Source: Tritrichomonas musculus (lineage: Eukaryota > Parabasalia > Tritrichomonadida > Tritrichomonadidae). Taken from it: a DNA stretch of 64,000 nucleotides. Positions 9,934-18,900 of the stretch are shown one piece after another. The position numbers and the translations under genes were made by a program. The stretch is taken from NCBI GenBank assembly GCA_039105265.1, contig JAPFFF010000002.1:4712001-4776000 (forward strand), written 5' to 3'. A model generated the notes under the pieces. That model was not told the DNA's origin. It saw only the letters and a program-made list of their open reading frames with translations, and did no database searches. The number at the start of each line of letters is the position of its first letter. Within the stretch, counting starts at the first letter, position 1.

Positions 9934-10473
9934 ATGAGCTTGCATAGGGCACGAATATTAAGTTCTGAAAATGATAGCAGCTGCAAACAAGAGCAAAATA
10001 CAAATGTGAATATAAAAATTAAACCTCCATCATATCCTAATGTTCCTCCACCACAAAATTATCCTCAAGTAAGAAACATAAATTTTACTCAAACTGGGGA
10101 GAATGTTCAATCTCCATCACAACCTCAAACAAATCTTCTTACAAACGAACTTGAGAATTTGGAAATGAAAAATAAATTTCTAGAAACACTGTTGAACATC
10201 TATGAACTTAATCCTCTTAGAATTAACAACTATCTTGTCTGTCATAGCAATTCTCTTATGGAACTTATAAAAATCTTAACAAGAGCTGACAAAGTTGAGC
10301 TTGTTATAGATGAAGAAGAAGGGTGTACAGGATGCTTATCTAACACAAAGTATATGAACATCCAGAGAATTCTTGTTACAAAAGATGATAAAACTCTGGA
10401 TTTAAAAATATGTTTTAATGAAATTTATAGTCAACTTGTACGATATGGTATTTCTACTAAAATGTGTATCTAA
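9934..10473 (+). CDS. Conserved Polinton protein with C-terminal CxGC domain
   Basis: A 179-aa protein. The first 60 residues are Pro/Asn/Gln-rich and variable. The last 110 are strongly conserved in Polinton C and in the fragment at 22,058: NKFLETLL.IYELNPLR.NNYLVCHSNS, then VELVIDEE.GCTGC, then LVRYGIS. The Cys pairs could bind zinc. It lies directly upstream of the small membrane protein and ATPase genes in all three elements, which suggests a packaging-linked role (inference). Confidence 0.8.
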   Translation: MSLHRARILSSENDSSCKQEQNTNVNIKIKPPSYPNVPPPQNYPQVRNINFTQTGENVQSPSQPQTNLLTNELENLEMKNKFLETLLNIYELNPLRINNYLVCHSNSLMELIKILTRADKVELVIDEEEGCTGCLSNTKYMNIQRILVTKDDKTLDLKICFNEIYSQLVRYGISTKMCI

Positions 10474-10533
10474 AAGCTGCATTTAGCTCGGATTTTATCC
10501 TCGCATTTTATATTTATATTTTTGTTGTCCAAA

Positions 10534-10653
10534 ATGATATCAGAATTGTTGTTGTTTGTTGTTGTTGTGGAGCTCGGTATAATAATTTATGGTCTAACCG
10601 AAGATAAAACTCCAGAACTTACAGAAGAGATGAGAGCAAAACTGTACTCATAA
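10534..10653 (+). CDS. 39-aa conserved small membrane protein
   Basis: This short frame starts MISELLLFVVVVVELGIIIYG, a single hydrophobic helix, and ends TPELTEEMRAKLYS. The same layout (N-terminal membrane helix, then P-E-L-T-(E/D)-E-(L/M)-R, then LY plus one residue) is found at 59,805-59,936 and 22,229-22,378, always between the CxGC-domain gene and the ATPase gene. Three conserved copies in one syntenic slot make it a real gene despite its size. It may be a virion membrane or packaging-vertex peptide; function unknown. Confidence 0.8.
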   Translation: MISELLLFVVVVELGIIIYGLTEDKTPELTEEMRAKLYS

Positions 10654-10684
10654 CCTTTATCATAATCTAAATGATAAAAAAAGG

Positions 10685-11572
10685 ATGATTCCAACGAGAT
10701 TCAATTATAAAGAAATATACTTTTCTAACTCTGATGAAGATAAGATTGATATAGATGATGAAAATGAAACTGAAACTGAAACTGAATTTGATATCGATGC
10801 TGAAATGACAAGAGCATATAGGAAAAATGAAGGTAAAATTCTTGCAGAGAGTATTAGGCCAATAGCAGAAGGAATTTTTGCATACTACAATTCTCTAAAT
10901 ATTCTGGTAGGAAACCAGGGTCGCGGAAAGACTCATATAATGCTGAGAGACATAATTCAGATTTCGAGACTGCCAAACTCCAATTTTCATCTTATAGTTT
11001 ATATCAGCAAGAATGGTAGTATCAATGATAGTACTTTTGAAGCACAACAAGATTTAATAAAATTACCTGTGCATGTTGTTTCAGATGCAAATGCTGAAAA
11101 ATATCTAAAGGAACTTGATCTTTGGAAAGAACTATATGACAAATATAGTTCAACTCCAAAAATAACAATTGACAATAATAAACTTCAGCAGATGTTTGAA
11201 TTCTTGCATATCAAAAAACTCGGTAAACCAAATTCTCCTTTAAATACTATTATCTTGTGTGAAGATTTTGTGAAAAGTAAACTTATAAAATCATCTTACT
11301 TTACAAACTACATTACACAACTTCGTCATAAACATTCTCTAGTTTACATAAATGTACAATTTTTCAAATCAATACCCACAGATTTCAAGACAAATTGTAC
11401 AACATTCTTTATCTTCTCAGGATTCTCAAGACAAAAAATAAACTATGTTTATCAACAAGTATCATTACCAATAGAGTTTGAAGATTTGTGGTTTCGGTAC
11501 AAAATGATGAAGAACCATGATTTTGTTTTGGTAAATGTCCGTGAAAATGATATCAGATTTATTACAGTATAA
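10685..11572 (+). CDS. Polinton packaging ATPase (FtsK/HerA type)
   Basis: A 295-aa P-loop ATPase, the counterpart of the A32-like genome-packaging ATPases of Polintons and large DNA viruses. The Walker A motif is G-N-Q-G-R-G-K-T near residues 78-85; Walker B is N-T-I-I-L-C-E-D near 192-199. A conserved TNYITQLRHKHS segment follows and probably carries the sensor or arginine finger. The N terminus is acidic. Homologues lie at 22,398 and 59,940. Confidence 0.88.
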   Translation: MIPTRFNYKEIYFSNSDEDKIDIDDENETETETEFDIDAEMTRAYRKNEGKILAESIRPIAEGIFAYYNSLNILVGNQGRGKTHIMLRDIIQISRLPNSNFHLIVYISKNGSINDSTFEAQQDLIKLPVHVVSDANAEKYLKELDLWKELYDKYSSTPKITIDNNKLQQMFEFLHIKKLGKPNSPLNTIILCEDFVKSKLIKSSYFTNYITQLRHKHSLVYINVQFFKSIPTDFKTNCTTFFIFSGFSRQKINYVYQQVSLPIEFEDLWFRYKMMKNHDFVLVNVRENDIRFITV

Positions 11573-12011
11573 GTTCCTGGTGGTGACCTACAAATATTTC
11601 AGGTTCAACTAAGTTATATTTTTGTCTAAGTTCTTTGATTTTGGATTTCGTAAACATACTTGTTCTCTCTAAACTATAATGATAAAAGTCATTTCCTTTA
11701 TATTCTTGTGGTTCTGTATTACCATTTATGAAAAATTCTTGTGCTTTCATTGTTAGTCTCCTTCGCAAATTTGTTGTTATTGTTATGTTTTCTAATCCCA
11801 GTTCTGTGATCTTATCAGGATAGAACTTCAGAGTTTCATTATTTGTGTTCTTCAGACTTATGTATAAAACTTTTGCACGAAAATTATTCATGTTCATCAT
11901 CAAGGGGAACTTTTCACAGAGTATAGAGAAATCACAATTACGAAACTTTTCTGGCTCTGGTAACATAGAAATAAGGTTGTTTACATACTCATATACTTTT
12001 GGTGCTCGCAT
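11562..12011 (-). CDS. Conserved 150-aa Polinton protein, ATPase-linked
   Basis: A 149-aa protein from the ATG at 12,011 (MRAPKVYEYVN), which matches the other family members; an upstream ATG adds a non-conserved leader. It converges on the ATPase gene and their 3' ends overlap by 11 bp. Family landmarks are VYEY(I/V)N.L(I/V), CDF(S/T)(I/L)LC, (A/V)(K/R)VLYISL, and a C-terminal KYN..EPEIF.G.HQ(E/D)(L/I)(I/V)L. Four copies occur in the window. No catalytic residues stand out, so I do not call it the missing protease. Confidence 0.78.
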   Translation of the reverse strand: MRAPKVYEYVNNLISMLPEPEKFRNCDFSILCEKFPLMMNMNNFRAKVLYISLKNTNNETLKFYPDKITELGLENITITTNLRRRLTMKAQEFFINGNTEPQEYKGNDFYHYSLERTSMFTKSKIKELRQKYNLVEPEIFVGHHQELIL

Positions 12012-12337
12012 GTTTTGTGAAATGGAAATAAAAAATGAAAAATAAAAAAGAAATATAAATTTGTGATTCTCGTTTGTGATGAGAGATGGTGATATCATTT
12101 GTGAATATTATTTTTTGCAAAAATCGTTCTAGGGTTTTCATGTTTGTGCACCTATCTTAGGAAGGTCAGTTTTTCGTGTTTCATCATGTAAAATTTAAAA
12201 TGTAAAATTGTAGATTGCCTATTGCGCGTGTTGCAATCTTCTATGTAAGGTAGATAGCCCAAAATTCAGAAATTTGTATTTGTAGATGTGGTAGGGTTTT
12301 GGGGGAGTTTGCTGGGGATTTCAGAAAATTATTTAAA
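12012..12337. other. Gene-free junction between Polinton pieces
   Basis: About 325 bp without a credible gene. It contains G-rich tracts near 12,290-12,320 and a short GC-rich stretch around ATTGCGCGTGTTGCAAT. The flanks belong to Polinton pieces in opposite orientation, so a rearrangement junction lies here. No AGTAGT-type terminus was recognised. Confidence 0.5.
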
Positions 12338-13693
12338 TTATGTATGTTCGGTAATGGAAACAACGGTAAAAACTATAATGAGTATCACACCCGATTTTTG
12401 CATACCTGAGCTAGGTGCGCGGTAAGGTAGGGTGGGGCAAGGTGTGCCAAAATTATTAGACCCGAACCTCGCACATATCATTACTACTTTGGTTGGTGTG
12501 CTAAAAACACGCTTCGACATTGTTTTATAGTCGGATAAAGATTCACTATCATCTTCTAGATTTACGTCATTTGCATGATAATTGTCTTTAACAACTTTGC
12601 TTTGCAAATGTTCGGCTTTCTTTGAAAGACTCCCCTGTGGCGCAGATTCACTTTGCTCTTCTATATCACTTTGCTCTTCTATATCACTATTCATATTAAA
12701 AAATATTTCTCTATCTCCATTTTCATTAAGGTACTTTATTAATTGTTTGAGTTGCTTTTTGTTTTTAGGTTCAGTTGTTTCTTCAAATATGTTTGTTTCT
12801 CTTATTGCATCATGTAATTGTAATGCGATATTCCTAACTCTAACATCGGAGTCATCTTTAGGATTTATAGACCTATTATAGTAACCATAAAGGTTTTTAG
12901 CAGTAAACTCTTCATTTAATAAGCCAAACCTTTCTAGTTGGTTAGCATCAATTGTAGAAGATTTATTGTAAGCATCTAATAATTGCTGACCTTCTTGATT
13001 AGATTCAGCTAACTTTCTCATTGTTTCAATATTGGTTTGTCTTCTTTGTTTCTCAAATTGCATTAGGTTATTTATGTCATCTGGTATCTTGTTGTTTTTA
13101 TGTGAATCTATGTTTTCAGTCAATGATACGACAAGTAATTGAATCTGTGTAGTATCTTTTTTATTAAATAACGGATACCTTTTTGAGTCATCAGCAATAC
13201 AATAAAATAAGTGTAAAGCATTAATATGATTACTATCAAGTGTAAATAAATTACTAAGTGATTCAATGTCTTTATTAATTCTGTTTCTAAAATAGTGGCC
13301 TTCCAAGTCGGGCTCCTCCTCTTCCTCAATTTGTGGAATAACAGGCTTTTCTTCCTCCGCTTGTCGGAGGCTGCGAGTGCCCGCAGCTTTATCTTTCAGA
13401 TAGTTGGTTAAATCAATAAAGTAATTCGCTTTTGAATCAAGTATTTTAGCTAATTCATTTTTTTGTCTTTTACTTCCTTTAGGCTTTGCGTTATATTTAT
13501 CAAGCATATCTTTTAGCTTTTCTTTCACGTCTTTGATATAGTTACGAGGATTCTTGAGATACTCAATAATATTGTGTATTATTGTTTTTATTTGCTCTGA
13601 TTTACTATTTTGGAACATGAATATGAGCATATCTTGATAATCTTTCTTTTTCACCTCATTCATTATTAATTGTTCATCCACATCTGACGTCAT
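12338..13693 (-). pseudogene. Relic of the Polinton large conserved protein
   Basis: The first roughly 330 residues match the 830-aa protein of Polinton C closely, including MNEVKKKDYQDMLIFMFQNSK and LAKILDSKANYFIDLTNYL. The remainder is unrelated sequence, so this is a broken copy. A GC-rich double hairpin at 13,350-13,392 encodes AAGTRSLRQAEE; the C copy reads straight across that point without it. An acidic EEEEEPDL block follows in both copies. Confidence 0.8.
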
Positions 13694-13698
13694 TTATT
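13690..13698 (+). promoter_or_regulatory. Initiator-like TCATTTATT between divergent starts
   Basis: TCATTTATT lies directly before the fibre ATG and overlaps the complement of the large protein's start codon. The same nine bases occupy the same position on the minus strand of Polinton C (49,952-49,960). It fits the trichomonad initiator pattern TCA-Y-W-W. Confidence 0.55.
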
Positions 13699-15177
13699 AT
13701 GTTCAAAATGTTTACGATAGAGCAAGCAGGTGGTATCAAAAGGGTAAATACAATAGATGAATTAATAATAGAATACATAAAACAATATGCCACTTCATGT
13801 GGGTGTAAGTGTAATAACGGAAATAATTTGGGGTCAAGCTTGAATACCGAGGAATTGAAAGAATTATTGAAACCTTATGCGAAAACAACTGATTTATTCG
13901 ATTATTTGAAAACAGAGGAATTCAATAAAGAATTATTAAAGTATGCTAGTAGTGAAGAAATTCAAAACGCTGTTAATACATTACGTGATTACGTTGTTAA
14001 CAATTTTGCATTATCAACTGACATACCTGAAATACCTACAGATTTGGTTAATGAATCTGCTTTGACAACTGCTTTGGAACCATATGCGAAAACAGAAGAC
14101 TTGCCAGATATGACATTGTACGCGAAAACAGAAGACTTGCCAGAGATACCCACAGTTCTCAAAAATAGTGAGTTGCAATTGAACATAAGAGACCAATTAT
14201 CAGACGAAATGTTTCAGAAATTGATGGCTAATGATGTTAACCCATTATCAGCTCAAGCATCAATGTGTTTAACAAGTATGGCAGCTAATGAAGGTCTTCA
14301 AGCAGCTTTGGATTCTTGTGCCAGAGAATATGTTTCAAAAGAAGACCTCCCAAAGATTATTGAGCAAGTGAAAAGCGAAATCCCAGAGATTATTGAGGGA
14401 CAAACAACTATTCAATTCACAATCGCCAATAATACGATTCTTGATTTGGATTACGACCCATATCATATACTGATTGAGCAATATGGGTTGGATATTGTTT
14501 CATCAGACAGTTACTATACGGCCCATTATGTTCACGCAGACTATTCGTACAATGACGATGATGATAATCTACCCTCTCAGATACTGCGTATGGAAGGAAG
14601 TGATTCTAGTCTTTGGTATCTGTATAACTCCCATGAATTAATCAATCCAGGAACTGGTGAAACACCTGAAATATTATCATGTTCAATAACCAAAACTGTC
14701 GAACCAACAGACAAAAACGCTTATTCGGCTAGATATGTGTCAAACACTTATGCGTTAAAATCTGATATTCCAGAAATAATCGATAAAACAATTACTTTCA
14801 ATCAAGAATTAGAATTAACTTATGATGAAGGTAATAGTATTAATACTCTTTCGGTTCTTTATACTAATGCAAGTCAATATTTTGAAAAATGGAAACAATA
14901 TGGAATGTTATTTGATGGATATGATAAGACTGATGAAAGTATTAAATATCAAGGAATATTCACTATATCAAGTATTAATAATAATGATTATGTTTTAAAT
15001 AATGGTGTTCAAAATATAGCATTAACATTAGAAATGAGTTCAAGTTGTGGAGTTGTTTATGATTTTGATAACCAACATAGAATCAATGTAATAAGTTGTT
15101 ATATTGCAAATGAAGATTATGATGAAACGAACAAAAACTGTGTTGTTAATCTTGCATTTCTCCAAAGTAGTGTATAG
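13699..15177 (+). CDS. Fibre-like (tail-spike-like) protein
   Basis: A 492-aa product beginning MFKMFTIEQAGGIKRVNTIDE. After a short head with a Cys-rich spot (CGCKCNNG), residues 55-170 are built of short repeats such as Y-A-K-T-E-D-L-P and ALSTDIPEIP, the kind of trimeric beta shaft seen in phage tail fibres and adenovirus fibres. A beta-rich module (residues about 235-355) is nearly identical to one in the 913-aa fibre of Polinton C. The last residues overlap the terminal repeat of the polymerase unit. A receptor-binding role is inferred from architecture only. Confidence 0.72.
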   Translation: MFKMFTIEQAGGIKRVNTIDELIIEYIKQYATSCGCKCNNGNNLGSSLNTEELKELLKPYAKTTDLFDYLKTEEFNKELLKYASSEEIQNAVNTLRDYVVNNFALSTDIPEIPTDLVNESALTTALEPYAKTEDLPDMTLYAKTEDLPEIPTVLKNSELQLNIRDQLSDEMFQKLMANDVNPLSAQASMCLTSMAANEGLQAALDSCAREYVSKEDLPKIIEQVKSEIPEIIEGQTTIQFTIANNTILDLDYDPYHILIEQYGLDIVSSDSYYTAHYVHADYSYNDDDDNLPSQILRMEGSDSSLWYLYNSHELINPGTGETPEILSCSITKTVEPTDKNAYSARYVSNTYALKSDIPEIIDKTITFNQELELTYDEGNSINTLSVLYTNASQYFEKWKQYGMLFDGYDKTDESIKYQGIFTISSINNNDYVLNNGVQNIALTLEMSSSCGVVYDFDNQHRINVISCYIANEDYDETNKNCVVNLAFLQSSV

Positions 15178-15350
15178 GTGGAGATGGATGACGGTTTACG
15201 AAATTTTGAAATTGACTGATATTTAAATTTTTGATATTTCTCGAGTTGTGTTTCATTTATGTTTGTCAATCAATGAATGAAAGTCAATTGAGAGCCATTC
15301 GTGTGATGCAATCCATTGGACACAATACATGAATGAATATCAAAATGATT
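15166..15350 (+). repeat. Left TIR of polymerase unit
   Basis: A 185-bp repeat, inverted at 20,653-20,837. It begins AGTAGTGTATAGGTGGAGAT and ends CAAAATGATT. No difference from the right copy was seen by eye. From about 15,245 onward it is rich in TCA/TGA-type words. Confidence 0.92.
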
Positions 15351-15488
15351 CAAGTTGATTCAACTATGATAATCGTTATCAAACATCATCAAACATTTCC
15401 AGACATTAATAAACATCATCAAATATAAAGCTAATGAATCACAATTTGAGAATCATGATAAATCAAAATGATTTTTATCACACAATAA

Positions 15489-15926
15489 ATGATGATGAGT
15501 GATGAATCAATAAATGAAGAAGAATCAATGAATGAACAAGACCCTGTCAGTTTGTTTCATCTATATCTTGAAGCAAATGATTTACGTGAAGCCCGCAAAC
15601 TGATTCGAAAGCATAAAGAGATACAAAGATTAAATCCCAAAGAACTGAACACACAATATCCGTTAACGAATTACAAATTCACATCAAGAAACGGTGTGCT
15701 GTCAATTGATTCAACAAAGGCTTTGAATAATAAAGTTTCATTTGAACAACAACAAACAGACTTCAATAATGAAATTGATGAATTCAAATCATCACAAAGG
15801 ATTATCAATAATCAAATACTCGAAAGGTTGATGAATCTTGAACGCAAAAATAAAATCCTGACCAACGCATTGAACCAACAAGCAAATGTCATTAATCAAA
15901 TTGTTTCAGTGATTAATGGACAATAA
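15489..15926 (+). CDS. Small protein of the polymerase unit
   Basis: A 145-aa protein, mostly helical: an acidic start, a basic patch (EARKLIRKHKEIQR), a middle stretch, then a C-terminal coiled coil (ILERLMNLERKNKILTNALNQQ). It is the only partner of the polymerase and its 3' end overlaps the polymerase 3' end by 31 bp (convergent). A terminal-protein, replication-accessory or DNA-binding role is conceivable; no homologue is recognised. Confidence 0.72.
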   Translation: MMMSDESINEEESMNEQDPVSLFHLYLEANDLREARKLIRKHKEIQRLNPKELNTQYPLTNYKFTSRNGVLSIDSTKALNNKVSFEQQQTDFNNEIDEFKSSQRIINNQILERLMNLERKNKILTNALNQQANVINQIVSVINGQ

Positions 15927-18900
15927 TATATGTCTTTAGCTGATAAACCATTGATGAAAGGCAAACATGATTGGTTTGGTAGGACAATCATCTTTGTGTG
16001 TTTTCCTGTCAAAGCATTCTTGGAAACAGTTATCTTAGACATTTTATTTTTAATCATTTGGAGGTTTACATTCTTGCAGCGTTTGATGATTCCTTCATCA
16101 ATAACTTCTTTGTAATCACTTGATTTGATATTATTTTTCTTTAATGACACCCCTTTTAATTTTAATGACTTTGTTAAACCGTTTTTATTGAACAAGCTAT
16201 AACATTTAGAGCATAAAGCGATTTGGCATTCACCAACCTTTTCAACACATGCACCCAATAGCTTCTTTGAATCATAGATGTCATTGATTGATGGGTTTGG
16301 CATAAACTTGAAATAATTGTTGTTGAAGAACTTCTCATTCTTAATCACATGTTTGAAGCCTTGGTCAATTGAGTCATTCATATCACCAGCAACTGAGAAA
16401 TAATATGAATCGGTTTCAACAGTGTTGATGTGAAACTTATTTGTGTCAAGAGCCTGACAAAGAAAATCATAATAAAAGACTAAAAACCAATATTTGGCAT
16501 TGTCTAATACAAAAAACGCTTCTTGCAGGCATGTATTGCATTTGAATGTGCGTGGCATTGATTGAATCAAATATGAGTCATCAGTAATTGAACAACCATT
16601 GATGTAAGTATCGCTGATGATTGCACGGAATGCTTTATCTCTGTCAACGATTCTTATTTTATCAAAGTTCTCTGAATTCATTCCATCATATCCATAGCTT
16701 CCATTGAGACTCATTTTGAAGAACTTCTCGCAACCTTTTATCTTTCCTGACAATATATCTTGACGTTTCTTCATGAATTCACTCACAAATGGTTTGAAAC
16801 CGTCATGAGCCTCATACAATGAAAGCGATTTGATATCAACAACTTCAAGACCGTGGTCGACCAGAAACCACAAATAATAATTCGAGAATGTCATCCATCT
16901 ATCACAGGTGTCGAGCAACATCGTCAAATGAGGTTCGCTTTTATCAATTGAACTCAATTTGTTGTCTTTCATGTAGTTGTACATATAACTGCCAATTGTT
17001 TGTTCATCATTATTGATTTCAAGTTTACGAAACACAGGCGGAAGATTGATGAAATAGTTGATTTTATTTTTTGGACATCTCAATTTGACTTCACATTTGA
17101 AGAGCAGTTTTGGATTTGGTTTCCATCGATATGAGCTCTTGATGAACTTCATACAAGTCTCAAACACATCGTTGTTCTTCAATCCGTTGTCGTCATAAAC
17201 ATCAAATCGTTTGATGAATGAGCCAGGCATATACATGATTCCACCGTGATACTTGTTGAATTCGTGATTCATTGAACTGAATGAAGAAGGGTATAATGAA
17301 TTGAAATCGATACCAACCACATGTGAAACAGTGTTTGATGTGTCTTCGCTGATGACTCTGTTCTTGATGACATCATATTTGAATCTATTTATTTTTGTTT
17401 CACCTCTGATGTTCATTCGATGAAGCACGTTTGATATTCCTCCCGTGATGTTGTCTCTGAGTGAATGATATTCTTGTTCATCAGTGATGAGAGTCGGTAA
17501 ATGTTTCATTGAACAGAATTTCTTCAATTGTATTCGTAAACGAGTGATATCAGGGTCCTTCCTGTTTCTCAATACATTACATGTTTGGCAAGCGAATTTG
17601 CAATTATTGAGTTCATGACCTTTATTGTTATCTATTCGGTCAAGTGTTGGTTTAACATCATGAGTGAAGTGTTCGCCACACAGATAACAACAACCTTCAT
17701 CTTTATATCGTTTCATGAAATCATCAAAGTCATCTGAGCAAACACATTTGCTGATGTCTCTCATTTTGCTTCTCAAATGCGTCAATTGTGATTCAAGCGC
17801 TTGTTTATCTTCATCAGATTGATTTTGTTTTGCGATTTCTTTCTCAATTGATTTGATTTTGATGTTAAGTTTGTTATTGTATTTCTCATCTTGTTTACAA
17901 TAATTCTCACATTTATGTTCCCACCATTTGATTGATGGTTCAAATGTTGTTTGTTGATTGACAATATCATATTCAGCATCAACATTGAAATCCTTATACG
18001 CAAGAGCATATTTGATACAAACAGCGTTCTTCGATAACGAAAGATTACTTATCAAATCAACTTTATATTCAGAATTCATTTGAATAAGGTTGTCAATAGG
18101 TTTCATCATCATCTCAACATCATTGTTGTTGTATGAAATCAAGTAATCCCAACGTGATTTGAATTGTTTTGCATCATTGACATACTCTTCATATTGCTCT
18201 TTCGTTAATGGATTTCTTTGATTGAGATAACTGTAAAAGTCATTGTATTCAAATGGTTCACTCTTTGATAACACTTCATTATAGTTTTCATTGTTGATTG
18301 CTTCGTAAGGGAAGACACCTTTGACTGAATTCTCTAAACCTCCGTAATCAATACCAAATTGTTTCAATGAACCACCTGCAACGAATGCTTGTGCATCAAT
18401 GAATCGTAATTTGATATCATACTTTGATGAAACGAGAATGAATTGTTTTAGTGATGATATTGAACCAATCAAACCCTCAACACGCCAATGTCTGTGATTG
18501 AAGTACTCTTTGAACAGATTTGAGTCAAAACGAGATGAATTGAAACCAAGTATTGTTATCGTCTTCAATCTGTTATCAATCTTGTTCAATTCCTTTTCAT
18601 TCTTGTCTTTGAAGGGACATTGGCCCCTTTCGCGAAGCGAAATGAATGATTGTAAATGATGAAGCTTATCTTGATACACATCACAACCAACTTCAAACAA
18701 CCATTCAATCCATTCCGCAATGAAGTTTGGTAATCTGATATCAAAGTTCTTTGTCATCAAACCTTTATCAAGCTTCACACATGATGAAACGCTCAAAGGA
18801 ATCAATCGGCTGTTTATCATTGTTGATTTGCTTGTTTGTTCATCAACCTTTTGTTCCATTGTTTCAAAATCATAAGTGATATAATGAATTTGAGGTTTCC

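Larger units (their letters stand above)
1..12100. mobile_element. Polinton/Maverick A, left end outside window
   Basis: The order is large conserved protein (+), basic low-complexity protein (-), small beta-rich protein (-), integrase (-), HNH endonuclease (-), major capsid protein (-), then pVI-like peptide, coiled-coil proteins, small membrane protein and packaging ATPase (+), and a 150-aa protein (-). Apart from the HNH gene this is collinear with Polinton C at 46.5-62 kb, so it is one element. Integrase plus capsid plus FtsK/HerA-type ATPase defines the Polinton family. It is broken in about two or three places, including one insertion of a small DNA element. Most genes keep long open frames, so the copy is fairly young. 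The right limit is approximate; no matching terminus was found. Confidence 0.85.
12338..15165. mobile_element. Polinton fragment with large protein and fibre genes
   Basis: This piece contains the start of the large conserved protein gene (-) and a fibre-like gene (+), divergent from start codons five bases apart. The same pair in the same divergent layout exists at 47.2-52.4 kb in Polinton C, here inverted. It adjoins Polinton A on the left and is cut by the polymerase unit on the right. It is a broken remnant of a separate element closely related to C. Confidence 0.8.
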
